DNA from: Glaciozyma antarctica PI12
Taxonomy: Eukaryota; Basidiomycota; Microbotryomycetes; Kriegeriales; Camptobasidiaceae
Direction of reading: 5' to 3'
Assembly: GCA_002917775.1 (NCBI GenBank)
Contig: KZ627159.1
Coordinates: 452,010-516,009 of the forward strand
DNA: 64,000 nucleotides
A model generated the notes under the pieces. It saw nothing but the letters and a program-made list of their open reading frames with translations, made no database searches and was not told the DNA's origin. Numbering within the stretch: position 1 is the first letter of the stretch; the number at the start of each line of letters is the position of its first letter. Of the stretch, positions 37,216 to 47,498 are shown one piece after another. Both the position numbers and the translations under genes were made by a program.

Positions 37216-38099
37216 TCAATTCCTCCCGTATTCGTCCCACCGTTTTGGCGAGGCCAGGTGGTAGTACTGCTCCTGCACCGATTGCTCCTGCATCACCTGC
37301 TCTTCGAGCGCCATCCTCTCGTCGCGGGCGAACTGCTCTCGGTGAGCGAGAGAGGAGCTCGGTCCTTGGGGGAGCGGAGGGGCTGTCCAATGAGGAGCTG
37401 GCGGATCGTGGGGCTGGGGATTGTAGTGCTGTGGTGGAAGGAGGGTAGAGGCCATATGGTGAGGAGGTGAGTGTTGGATGGGGGCGAGGTGATGGGGAGG
37501 AAGGAAGTGTTGCTGGTGGTATGGAGCTGGCTGCGGGTGGCGGTGAGGGGGAGGGGGTGGAGGTTCGACGATCTTGGTCCTTTTCGACACGGCGTCGTCT
37601 TCTGCAATGTGTGGTCGCTTGACCGTCGTCCTCGCCGCTCCTACCGACGCCAACGCTTCGTCGAATAGCCTCGACGCTTTCGTCCGCTCCTGCCGCCTTC
37701 CACCGTTCTTGGAATAGCTTCCGGCTTGGCTCAGTAAGGCGTCGAGGGGCCGAAGACACTTTTTCGAGCGCTGGAATAATGTTGATGTTGGTTAGGAAGT
37801 TCAGAGTTCAGAGGCAAGGCGTGACAGCGTACCGGAGAATATTTCGCTTCAAGTTTGGCGATGCTTTGCTTGACCGACTCGGCCTCGTGCTCCTGGCTAA
37901 CTCCAGGAATAGACGACGGAGCAGGCTCGGGGACGCGCTGGAGCAGCTGGGGGTGCGCGGCTCGTTCGCGCCGCTGCTGAACCAGTCCCGCGACCCAAGT
38001 GATGGCGTTGTGGTGGTGCACGAGGGCGCCGAAAGCGTTCTGAAGGTCGGCGAGAGAAGCGAGGTGGAAGAAATCTCCGAGAACCTCGTCTGGCGACAT
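37216..38099 (-). CDS. Unknown protein with Pro/His-rich tail
   Basis: Two exons joined by an intron with donor GTACGC and acceptor TCCAG (about 37829-37771). The first reads MSPDEVLGDFFHLASLADLQ, NAFGALVHHHNAITWVAGLV, and after PQLLQRVPEPAPSS continues QEHEAESVKQSIAKLEAKYS. The second starts RSKKCLRPLDALLSQAGSYS and has KASRLFDEALASVGAARTTV, a basic patch (SKRTKIV), then a long Pro/His/Gln tail ending KRWDEYGRN. A competing frame in exon 2 was rejected because it breaks the splice phase. Helical N-terminus and disordered C-terminus suggest an adaptor or nuclear protein, but no family was recognised. It starts 124 bp after the stop of the same-strand AhpD-like gene. Confidence 0.65.
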
Positions 38100-38222
38100 C
38101 GTTGGATCTTGGAAGGAGACGACGAGGAAAAAAAAGGAGGAAAAGGAGGGAACGCGACGCGACGCGGGAAATCGAGCAGAGTCAAGACCGGGTTCCGAGA
38201 CGTAATCCTGCGGCGTCCTAGG

Positions 38223-39373
38223 TTACAGCTTGCTCTCCCTCTTGAGCCCTCCCGCAAACGTCGACTCCCCACCAGCGACATGCTGGACGATCCGATCCAC
38301 CTCGGCAAGGACCCACAAACTCCCCTCATCACTGGTGAGGAAGTCCTGTCCCTCCACCTCCACCTCCCCCTCCGCTCCGCTCCCCTCCTCGAGGCTCTTC
38401 TTGAGCCCAAAGACGTGGCTGATGACCTGCGGCGTCACGCCCTGTTGCGCGCGAAGGCAGGCGATCGCAACGACGCTCGTCAAAACGCGTCCGACTTTTG
38501 CTGCGCCTTCGAGAGCGATGGGCGAAGGGTCGGCAAGGAGAGGGCCGTAATGGGAGGAGAGGATGTGGACTGGGAGGTCGGGGTGCGAGTCGGAGAGCTT
38601 GCGGAGGAGTTTGGTGGAGTGCGGGTCGTAGATGCTGTTCCAAAGGCCGAGGGCTCGAGGACCGACGACTTCTGAGACGTTGGAGGGAGTGGGGAGGCTG
38701 TAAGAGGAATTAGTGAGAGAAATAGGCAAAGGAGAGGAGTACGGACCGAGTAGCGACGGTGCTCAAGGATGAGGCGACCTCGGGCTCGAGGTGAGACCTC
38801 AACGCGCCGAGAGCGTTGATGATCTGGTCGTGAGTAAGTCAGCTCACGTTGCTTCAGCTGGGAAGAGCGCGCGTACCCTGGGGATCCCAGAAAAGCTGAT
38901 GCACTTCAAGCCAGCTTCGCGCATAATCTGTGGGGTAGCTCGCCTCCATCAGCTGTCTCCCCCTGCCCTTCAATCCGCACCAACTCACCGCGGCCCGCTC
39001 TGAAGACTCCTTGACCCTTTCAGCACTCTCCTTGACGGAGAACGGCCGCGTCGAGTACGAGTAGAGCTCGCAAAGGGTTGCCGGAGAGTTGAGGGTTACG
39101 AGAGCGGCTGTCTGCGGGTCCAGCCAGGCGTCAGCTCCACTTCCTCCCCCAGGTTCTCACTCCGCTGCTCACAGATAGCGTAAGCCACGTTTGGTGGCCG
39201 ACGCCGTTCGCGGCTGCCGACAGTCGGAGCGCATCGAACAGCGCGTCTGAGACGGGCCGAGGCGGGGCAGGGATGGCCGCGCCGCGCGCGTGAGGCGCTT
39301 TGAGGAGGGATTTGAGAGCGGGGGATAGCTTGGTGGCCATGTCGGAGCTGGTGGAGTTGGAGCGAGAAGCCAT
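38223..39373 (-). CDS. AhpD-like (carboxymuconolactone decarboxylase fold) protein
   Basis: This resembles a fungal family with an AhpD-like helical fold whose reaction is unknown. The proposed Met at 39373 begins MASRSNSTSSDMATKLSPAL, then PRPVSDALFDALRLSAAANG. Later exons carry LVTLNSPATLCELYSYSTRP, MREAGLKCISFSGIPR and INALGALRSHLEPEVASSL. The longest exon reads GPRALGLWNSIYDPHSTKLL, LPVHILSSHYGPLLADPS, VGRVLTSVVAIACLRAQQGV and ISHVFGLKKSLEEG, ending LKRESKL. The canonical AhpD CxxC is not seen, so peroxidase activity is doubtful. The open frame continues upstream of 39373 to about 39631 with an Arg/Glu-rich helical stretch (RLREEERRSWRFDRLEELRS) behind a good acceptor, so the true start may be further up. 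Confidence 0.7.
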
Positions 39374-40388
39374 TCGCAGGGGGAAGAGCGGCCTCGCGTC
39401 GGCCAAACTGTCTCCGCGTTCCTCCTTCGCAAGGTCTTCCTCTCCCGTTCTCTCGCTCGGAGCTCGTTGGTTCACAGTATCTTGTGACACTAACGCTGAT
39501 ATTTCTCCGCCTGAAAGATGAGAAACGAGGACAAAATCGTGTTGAGCCGCATTGAGTCCGGATCTCAGCTCCTCGAGACGGTCGAACCTCCAGCTCCTCC
39601 TCTCCTCCTCTCGCAATCGCAGTGCTGCCACAAAGGAAGCGTTAGCAAATTGTCAACGTGTTTTTGATCCAAGCCAGCTCACCTGAAAGACCTTGCCGAC
39701 CACTCGTCCTCAGTTCTTCGCAAGCAGCTTTAGCCTCCTCCCTCTCAGCAGCTCGCCCAGCCCTCCACCTTCCCTGAAACTTCCTTTATCTCCATTCGCA
39801 CCTCATACCACCAGCGCACGGCGCGCCAACTTGTTCGTCACGTCGCAACCCGATCCACCGTCCGTCGCCGTTCCCTTGGAGCTCGCGCCACAGTCGACTA
39901 AAGCTTAGTTTTGGAGCGACGTACACTTGAATGACTCAAAAGTGATTCAGGAGGGTTGCGCAAGCTAGGACGGCTCGAGTCGGGGAGGACAGCGCTCGCC
40001 AAACCGCTCCGGACGTCCCAGCTCGCTGCTCCTCCTCATGAGCTCCGGTCCGTAAGCCGAGCTGGCGGACTTCACCCTCAAGAACGAAAGTTCTCGTCCT
40101 GCTGATGCGCGAGCTCCACGATGCGGATCTTGGTTTCGGTTGGGAAAGGAGCAAGAAGGAGGCGGGGGAAGCGGTGTTCGAAGAGCTCTGTGGAGAGTCG
40201 TCAGGTTCGTTTGGAAGCGCACAGGGGATAGAAGAATTACGGCAGGTGTCATGAGTAGTCTGGGGCGTCCGGGAAGCGAGCAGGAGCGTTCGGGGTGACG
40301 GTAGAAGCACAAGAGGCGAACCCTTCCTCCCTCTCCTTCTCCGCCAACCCTCTGCAGACCTCGCCAGCTGCAAAGCCGATCCAGCTCA
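39374..40388. other. Divergent upstream region, AhpD-like and WDR83
   Basis: About 1 kb. The left part (39374-39790) may hold 5' exons of the AhpD-like gene: a block reading AAEREEAKAACEELRTSGRQ ends at a GTGAGC donor near 39683 and is followed by a block after a GTGGCAG acceptor at 39632. The right part carries the WDR83 promoter. No other gene is supported. Confidence 0.45.
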
Positions 40389-41599
40389 ATGGCAGCAGCG
40401 AGCCGCGCCAACCCACCGCCGTCTACCCTCCTGCACACCCTCTCCTCCCACAAAGGAGCCGTCCACACGGCCATCTATAACGCTGGCTCTTCGTACCTCC
40501 TCACCGGCGGCCAGGACCGCCAAATCAAGCTCTGGAACCCCAAGAAGGGCACAGAGGTGCAGGCTTTCTCGGGGCATGGGTACGAGGTGCTCGGACTAGC
40601 CTGGTGAGCTTCCTTCTTCCGCGCGAGGGAGTCGGGACGCAAGCTGATGGGTTCGCTCAGCTCGCATGATAACACGAGGATCGCGTCGTGCGGAGGAGAT
40701 AGGAGCGTGTTCTTATGGGACGTCAAGACGGCCGAGACCGTCAAGAAGTTCCAGGGGCATTCGGGCAAGGTCAACGCGGTCGCGTTCAATGCTGATGCCA
40801 GCGTGCTTGCGAGCGGTGAGTCCTTTGCTGTGAGCGAAAGTGAGCCGTACTGAGGCAGTGCACAGGATCTTTCGATACGACGGTGCGGCTGTGGGACCTG
40901 AAGTGCGTTACTGAAGGATGAGAGGGTGCGGAGTGCGGGAGCTGATGAGGAGTGCAGGTCGCAGCAGCGAATGCCGATCCAGGTTCTCGAGGAGGCCAAG
41001 GACAGCGTAACAAGTCTGGTCGTCCAAGGCCACCTCGTGATCACTGGCTCCGTGGACGGCTTCGTTCGCACCTACGATATCCGGCAAGGAGAGCTTCGCA
41101 CCGACTTCTTCGACCGTTCGTCCTTTTCGCTCCTGCCTACACGCGGCTCGCTAACGATTAAGTCTTACACAGAACCTGTCACTTCCCTTCAGCTCGCTGC
41201 CGATTCGGCGATGCTCCTCGTCTCAACCCTCGACTCGACGATTCGCGCCATGGACCTCGAGCACGGGCAGATGTTCCAGTCGTTTGTCGGGCACAAGAAC
41301 TCGAGCTACCGCTCAAAAGTCTGCTTCGGCGTTGGCGAGGCAACTGTCGTCATGGGCGGCGAGGACGGGAAAGTGTGGAGCTGGGACGTCGAAAGTGTGC
41401 GTACTCGCCTTTGTCGCCGAGTTGAACGCAACTGACTATTTCGCTGTTGCAGGGCAAGATCATTTCCGACCAGCGCGCGCACGACCGGACGATCCTCTGG
41501 ACAGTGCATCACCCGAAGGAGCTGCAGATGATCACCGCTTCGGCAGATGGAACGGTCAAGATCTGGGGGACGCCGGAGATGTTGAAGGCAAGGCGCTGA
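40389..41599 (+). CDS. WD-repeat protein WDR83 / MORG1
   Basis: WDR83 is a seven-bladed propeller that scaffolds ERK-pathway kinases and also sits in spliceosomal complexes. The repeats are easy to read: HTLSSHKGAVHTAIYNAGSS with DRQIKLWNPKKGTEV, CSHDNTRIASCGGDRSVFLW, then FQGHSGKVNAVAFNADASVL and GSFDTTVRLWDLK. The central part is typical of MORG1: SVTSLVVQGHLVITGSVDGF, VRTYDIRQGELRTDFFDQPV, then MLLVSTLDSTIRAMDL and SFVGHKNSSYRSKVCFGVG. GGEDGKVWSWDVESGKIISD and TASADGTVKIWGTP close the ring. Six short introns are removed; one lies just after the first blade (about 40604-40660). The stop TGA is at 41597-41599. About 310 residues, the usual size. Confidence 0.92.
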
Positions 41600-42178
41600 G
41601 GAAGTGAGCCTGGAGCTCGAGAGGAGGGGACGAGAGGTCTATACCGGTTGTAGTGCTGTTCGATACCACTTGCATTCATACCACACTTTGTTTGTTCGAA
41701 ACGTCGCCGAGCAGCGGCTCCTTCAAGACGCATCTCCGGACCTTCCAGACTTGATTCTTTCGGAGTGCTTCCTGCCGTTCGCCATAGGTGTGCAGCTCAG
41801 GGAAGCAAGAAGAAGTTGAGGAGGAGGGAGAGAGGCGAAGGGGCGAAATCGACAGCTTCGGTCTCGCTGCTCTCTCCGCAGTTCCCTCTCGACTCGACTA
41901 TAAGAATCCTAACGGAAGATGCTTGCGGCAGCGAATCATACAGAGTACTAACAATATACGAATACCCTCACGTCGCCGTCGACGGTCCCGCCTCCTGCGC
42001 TCCCCCAGTCTGGCCCCTCCGATTCGCCACATACCGAAAGAAGCGACTGCGACTAACGACCGTCCCCGTCGTCCCCGCCGTACTCTCCCTCGCATGGCTC
42101 CCTCCCGCAGTCGTACTCCCTCTCCGATCCTGCCACATCTGCCTCAGATTCGATATCACCCTCTCGCTCCTCCGCCGT
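41600..42178. other. Convergent region, WDR83 and RING gene 3' ends
   Basis: No separate gene is supported. On the minus strand, directly after the RING gene stop, the same frame stays open for 41 codons (42178-42053) and reads acidic, translated-looking sequence (see findings). Long plus-strand frames here are antisense shadows of the RING gene. Confidence 0.4.
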
Positions 42179-44300
42179 CTACTCCTCTTTTGCCGTCAAC
42201 CCCGGCTCCTCTTTTCCCGCCGAGAGGTCGAGTCGACAGAGAGGACAGAGGGAGGAGACTTGGAGGAGCCAAGGGTCGATACAGTCGCGGTGGAATTGGT
42301 GGCGAGCGTCGCAGGGGAGGATTCGAACGTCCTCGCCGTCCTCGAATTCGCAGACGCAGATAGGACAGGTCGTACCGTGATCGACGTCGGCGGGGTTGAT
42401 GGTGAGGGGGAGTGCGGCGGCTTCGTGGTAGTCTTCGGAGGAGGAGGAGGTCTTATCAGTCTGATCCGAGGTCTCGGCGATGGCAGAGGAAGGCGTCTCG
42501 GCTGCCTCCGCTGTTCGCCGAGAGCTCTCGTCTGCTCCAGTCGCTCCGGGAAGGACGACGACAGGAGCGATGTCGTGAAGCTCGACGTCCTTCGGTGCGC
42601 CTTCCTCGTCCCTCTCCCTCGTCTCGTCCTCGGAATCTTCCGTTCGCCCAAACTTGACGACGGGGAACGTGTCCAGGATCGCGCGCGTGAGGCCGCGAGT
42701 TCGCGATTGACCTGCACCGCCGTTGGCGCCGTCTTGGTTATCCCGGCCAGCGCGAGGACCGTAGCGCTCGGGATGACGGATAGCGCGAATGGCCTGCGCA
42801 GGAGAGATTAGCGGCAGAAACGACCAAAAAGACGCACGACGCACGCCGGAGAGGATGACGATGAGGAACATGGCGGTAACAACTCCGGTGATGGCGTACT
42901 GCGAGCGAAGGTCGATGAGTTTGAAACAGCAGAAGTGAAGAACGAGACGCACGAGGATAATCATCGCGAGTCCGGTGTTTGGCCCCGAGTTGTTCCCAGA
43001 TGCTGCCGTCTGAGAGGGAGTCGAAGTCCGTCCCACTGACACGTTCCTCGCGGCCATAACAGCCACGAGGTAGGAGGCCCCCCTCGTCGTCGAAGTCGAC
43101 AAGGCAGAGCTGGTCGTCGCCTGTCGCCGAAGGAGACGCCGCGTTGCGACTGGAACAGTCGAGGAAGGAGTTGTCTGAGTCGAATCGGTTGCCGATGTTG
43201 CATCCGACGAAGAGGTAGTCTGAGGGTCGGCGGGGGTCGGGGTTTCGGTCGAAGGCTCAGTGAGCGAGTCGGTGAAAGGGGGATCTTCGATGGGGATGGT
43301 AGCGATGGGGACGGCGGGAAGGCCGACTACGGCAAGGGAGTCGCCTGCGGTGTCGGTGTTGATGATGGCGGCCGAATCGTTGAGCATTTGCGAGTTGTAG
43401 TGGTACGCGAAAGCTCCGACGTTGCTGGGATGGAACGCACATTAGTTCGTTGCCACTGTAGCAAAAGTACGAGCTGAGAACTCACTTGAACTGGCTCTCG
43501 AGCGTACGAGCAGCTTGGAGCGAGGTGGTGGCGTAGACGTCGATAGGTTTCTCGAAAAGGCCGACGTCCTGCGGAGGGGTAAGTAGATGCCAGATCGAGA
43601 AGAACCGTTTGCAAACGCACGAGGTACTCCCTGTTCATCAAGCAGCCCTGCAGGAAACGAGCGTCAGCTCCGAGCTCGGAGAAGTAGCGAGAAGCGACGC
43701 ACTTGAGAGGTGAGAGAGTAGAGCAGAGCCGCCTGCGCTCCGTGATCGCGCGATAGAGTGAAGATGTCGTCGACTATCGAGAATGATCCCTCCGTTCCGT
43801 TCGTATCGCAGTTGATCATCGCGATCCAGGGAACGGTTGAGGGAGCTTGAGTTGCGTTCTCCTCGCTAAAGTGAACGAGGACGCCCTGGGATCGCGCAAG
43901 ACCGTTAGCTGCTGCCCGCCGCCCCATAACTTCAATCCTTACCTTGGAGAACTTGGTCCAGTCGGCAGCGTTCGTCGTAGCGTTCGTAACGTTGCCCCCC
44001 GCAGCGTCCACAGGGTCGGCGACCAGCTGCCTCGAGAGTCCCGCGCTGCGTGAGGACGTAGACTCCGGTCAGCTCCCACTCTCTCCCGTCTTAGCCCCAC
44101 CTGCCGCCCTCCTCCCGCACCAGAGAACCTCGCTTGCGAAGCCGCACGCACCTGAAGATGCCGTTCGGGAGCCAGGCGAGGTGAATGAGATCGTCCGAGT
44201 TGATGAGGCTGCTCGTGTCGTTGACGCCTACGGCAGGGATGTACGCATACGCTGTACTGCCCCACAACGCAGCTGCCGCCCAGAGACGAAGGCTGAGCAT
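42179..44300 (-). CDS. PA-TM-RING E3 ubiquitin ligase
   Basis: The layout matches membrane ubiquitin ligases of endosomes and vacuoles (RNF13/Goliath type). The ATG at 44300 begins a signal peptide (MLSLRLWAAAALWGSTAYA). The luminal part has the protease-associated core: HLAWLPNGIFR, VPWIAMINCDTNGTEGSFSI, then HGAQAALLYSLTSQ and a YHYNSQMLND block. A membrane helix follows a Ser/Thr-rich stalk (GLAMIIL joined by an intron to YAITGVVTAMFLIVILSG). The cytosolic tail ends in a RING-H2 finger: CPICVCEFEDGEDVRILPC, then HQFHRDCIDPWL and CPLCRLDL, with all eight zinc ligands. The acidic region before the RING carries many Ser and Glu. The C-terminus after the RING may be longer than shown (stop at 42179). 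Confidence 0.9.
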
Positions 44301-44744
44301 CGTACGAGGTGGCTGCTGGAATCGGCGTGAGGATGCCCAGACGTGGGCCTGACTTGTCGTGGAGGGGCGACTCGGTGGTGGTGGTGGTGGTGGCGTTGGT
44401 GTGGTTGCTTCTGAACTGCCTGGTGAAGCTCTGATCGAGTTCTTTGGGAGTCGAGGACGGAGAGAGAGAGCAAGCGACCCTCCCCTCCGAGAGCTGGCCG
44501 ATATCAATATCCTTGTACCCCTTTGAGATTGCGATTTATATCACTCTCTCTGCGATCTCGACAGCAGCAGAGGTGCCGCTAGCTAGATAGATACTGACTA
44601 GTAATTCGAGGCGTGCACGAGAGAGAGAACGCCGCGCGAGAAGAGAAAGAGAGGTGCTCCTCTCGAATCCGCCTCGCGCACGCTCTCGCAAACGCATTCG
44701 CTGTTACGCACAAGCACCCTCGTCGGTACACCTACGCGTTCCAC
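44301..44744. other. Upstream region of RING gene, 3' flank of F-box gene
   Basis: About 440 bp. It contains a GGTGGTG run (44390-44400) and the RING gene promoter on the minus strand. No gene seen. Confidence 0.5.
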
Positions 44745-46416
44745 CTAAACGAAGAGCAACGACCTCGACCACCCCCTCCGCTTCCTCTTAACGACGCATC
44801 GCACCGCCTTCCCGAACGACTTGGACGTCGGCAGCTTCCAGCAAATCTCGACGCGCTCGACTCTGCTCTCCTCCTGAAGAACGAAAAGTAGCGAGTGAAG
44901 CAACGGGAACGCGCCAGCGCATCCGACAGCGCTACTCCTGCCCATGTAGTCGGCGTCGCACGGCTCCATAAAGCCGATGAAAACGACCTCCTCGAGCCGT
45001 CGAAAGCGCTGGAGCAAGATAAGGATAAAGCGGAGGGTTTGCTGCCAGATTCGTGATCAGCGAGGCTCGAGGACGAGGAGCTGTAAGCGCACCTCGGATA
45101 AGACTTTCTCAAGAGCGGCGGTAGGGCTGGCGCAGAGCTCGATGCGCCTGATGTAGATGTCTGGGCCCCAGCGATCGGAAGTCAACCCGTTCAGCGAGGT
45201 GTGGAACTCGCCAAAGTCGGAGAGGCGGAGGGTGGTGAGGTTGCTGTTGACGTGTTCGAGGAGGTCGCCGACGCCGAAACACCTTGGGTCTTTGTCTTCT
45301 TGGCCGATGAGATAGATTTCGCTTGATGAAGGCGGAGAGGGAGTCCAGGGAGGTTGCGTGAGGGCGCTGAAGGTGGAGAATGTCGAGAGTCTTGAGGTGC
45401 TCCAACTCATACATCGCTTCCGGGCTCTCCTCTTGCTGCCGACAAGGAATCAGCGAACGGAATGCATGTGCTTGGAGAGATTTCTTACGTCGTCAAAGAG
45501 GTTAACGAGCGCTGATACCGCCTGAGAGGTCAAGCTACTCGGCACTCCGCTTCGCGACTTCGTGCCGACCAGACACAGATGCTGGAGCGTCCGCGCGCAG
45601 CCGAAAATGAGCTGTGCCATCTCCATGTAGCCTTCTTCCGACTGCCCCTCGAGCGCGAGCGAGGTTATCGGAGGCCAGGCGCCGAGGATTGAAGGAGGTG
45701 TCGGGGAGGTGAGACCGAGGTGGATGAGGTTCGGGAGGCTTTGCGCGATGTTGAACTCGGGATCTTCAGCTTCGACAAAGGCGGGGAGGTGGAGGGATCG
45801 GAGGGACGGTAGTTGGACGATAGCCCGAGTGAGGCGGGAGGGGAGGCGGGGGATGAGGTGCGACCGTCCTCGAGGTCGATTTGAATCGAGTGGGGCGGCG
45901 AGGCGGAGATGAGTAAGGCTGGAGAGGTGGAAAGTTGAGGTAGATATTGCCGAGAGAACGGAGAGTTGGCATTCGGGGAAGGGTTGGACGATGGCGAGCT
46001 CGAGTCGTAGGACTAGTTGGGCGATGTGCGGCTCCTCGAACAGCCGGCTGAGCAAGCGATCCGTACGACTCCTAGAGCTATCCGGGGAAACACTCGCCGC
46101 GGCAGAAGCATCGCAAGAGTACGTGCACCATACGACAGGCTTGCAGATGCGGTAGAGTCGGCGATTTACGCCTTGGAAGGCGAGGAGATCGGCGACGGCA
46201 TCTTCGAGAGGAATGGATGTGATGATCTTGGAGGCAGTGAGGGCGAGGAGCTCGTCGGGGAGGTCGAAGAGGGACTTGGGAGTGGCGTGCTCGAGGGCGT
46301 AGGCGATGGGTGCAGCCCTCGGTGGCCCTGCTTCGGCTGCCCTGCGAAAGAGACATCAGCTACCATAGGAGAGCGCTCTGGAGTGCGACTTACTCCGGAA
46401 TCTCAGCTGGGTCCAT
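44745..46416 (-). CDS. F-box-like protein with leucine-rich body
   Basis: This probably binds a substrate for an SCF ubiquitin ligase. Exon 1 is short (MDPAEIPE, donor GTAAGT at about 46393). Exon 2 contains an F-box-like segment: KSLFDLPDELLALTASKIIT, LEDAVADLLAFQGVNRRLYR and ICKPVVW. The body has Leu-rich blocks (LSSLTHLRLAAPLDSN, LPSLRSLHLPAFVEAE, SLPNLIHLGLTSPTPPSIL). An intron with donor GTATGA (about 45415-45370) restores the frame into SEIYLIGQEDKDPRC and GDLLEHVNSNLTTLRLSDFG. A last intron (donor GTGCGC) leads to FRRLEEVVFIGFMEPCDADY and EESRVERVEICWKLPTSK, with the stop at 44745. The repeats are irregular, so the F-box label is tentative while the gene structure is well supported. 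Confidence 0.75.
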
Positions 46417-46697
46417 CGTGCGGTGACGCGGCAAGCGCAACTCGAGAGGTGGGAGGAAGTAGACGTAGCTACCTGCGGGTCGTCTCCAGGGAGGACGCGG
46501 CAGAGTCTCGCACTCAAGAGCAGTTCCTGAGGAGTTCTGGCGAGCGATTTGCGGGAGCCAAAGGTGTGGCACTTCCTCCTCCCAGCTCCTCCCCTCGCCC
46601 GCTTTCCAGCGCGCATTCAAGAACAGAGGAAGTACGCGAGGTAGCCGACGACTCCCACCCCTCCTGCAGCGCGGGTGCCCCCCTCCCTCCCTCCTCC

Positions 46698-47397
46698 ATG
46701 CGCGCCTGCCGCCTCTGTCCTCTCTCGTTTCAGTCGCGGCTCCCGGTCTTGCGGTTCATGGTGAAGCGAGGGGCAGTAGGTACCTATAGGAGGATCTTTA
46801 CTGGGCTGGACGAGCACTGAGGAGCCAGGAACTGCAGAGCTGGTGTCGGGCCTTCTCCGAAGGTACGTCTCGGCTGCTGAGGTGAGGGGAGATAGCTAAC
46901 GCTTTAGTCTCGAACGCTGGTTCCACTCTATAGTTCTCGAGCTCTCATTCTGCCTCGCGCCATCCACCATCTCGTCTTCCCCTCCTTCGAGACTGCGTTG
47001 TCCTCGGAGCCAGCTCAACTTCGTCTTCGACGCTCTCGACCACCATCACGCCTGGCAGCTGAATCTCATCGCTCAAAACGAGCGACGTACTCGCTTCTCG
47101 AAGGAACCCGTCCTCAGCGCTCTCAAGTTTGAGGCCGCAGAGGTGCCGCCGGAAGGAGCGAGTGGAGCGACGACGCATGATGATCATGATCAGCTTCATC
47201 AGGTGGCTGCGAGGGAGGAGGTGCAACTGTTGGGATTGTTATGGAGTTCGCGGGGTTGGGCGCTGCAAGGAGGGAAGCAGGCGGTGGCGCTTGCGGGCTG
47301 GAGGACGGTTGGAGAGAGGAGAGTGCCTAGGACCGGCGAGCGCTTTGCAAATCATTCCTCTTCTCAGTATCCCAGCCTGGCTTGCTGTTCCTGTTGA
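46698..47397 (+). CDS. Possible unknown gene
   Basis: The 3' half reads like a translated exon: LNFVFDALDHHHAWQLNLIA, RTRFSKEPVLSALKFEAAEV, REEVQLLGLLWSSRGWALQG and KQAVALAGWRTV, with a stop at 47397. A GTACGT donor near 46863 and a TTTAG acceptor near 46910 join SGLLR to SLERWFHSIVLELSF in the same frame. The 5' part is not settled: the ATGs at 46698 and 46758 lead to MVKRGAVGTYRRIFTGLDEH and then a stop, and the intron that would bypass it (donor GTAGGT) gives the wrong phase. No family recognised. It may be a real gene with an unseen exon or a relic. Confidence 0.35.
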
Positions 47398-47498
47398 GAG
47401 AAGGACGGGAAGTGGAGAGAAAGGAGAACAGGAGTTCCCCACAGCGAACCTTGGCAGCGCGCACCACTCTTGTCCTCTCTCCTCTCAGCCCGTTGGCG

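Noticed and set aside
37118-37759. A long minus-strand frame overlapping the 37.2-38.1 kb gene.
   Set aside because: It breaks the splice phase of the upstream exon; the alternative frame joins in phase and has a better ending.
41765-42811. A 348-codon plus-strand frame opposite the RING ligase.
   Set aside because: It is the antisense shadow of the RING gene, a usual effect of high GC at third codon positions.
45370-45415. A frame reading like a leucine-rich repeat (LEHLKTLDILHL) in the F-box-like gene, which seemed to imply a frameshift.
   Set aside because: A 46-nt intron with donor GTATGA and acceptor TTCAG removes it and restores a clean frame, so it is intron sequence.
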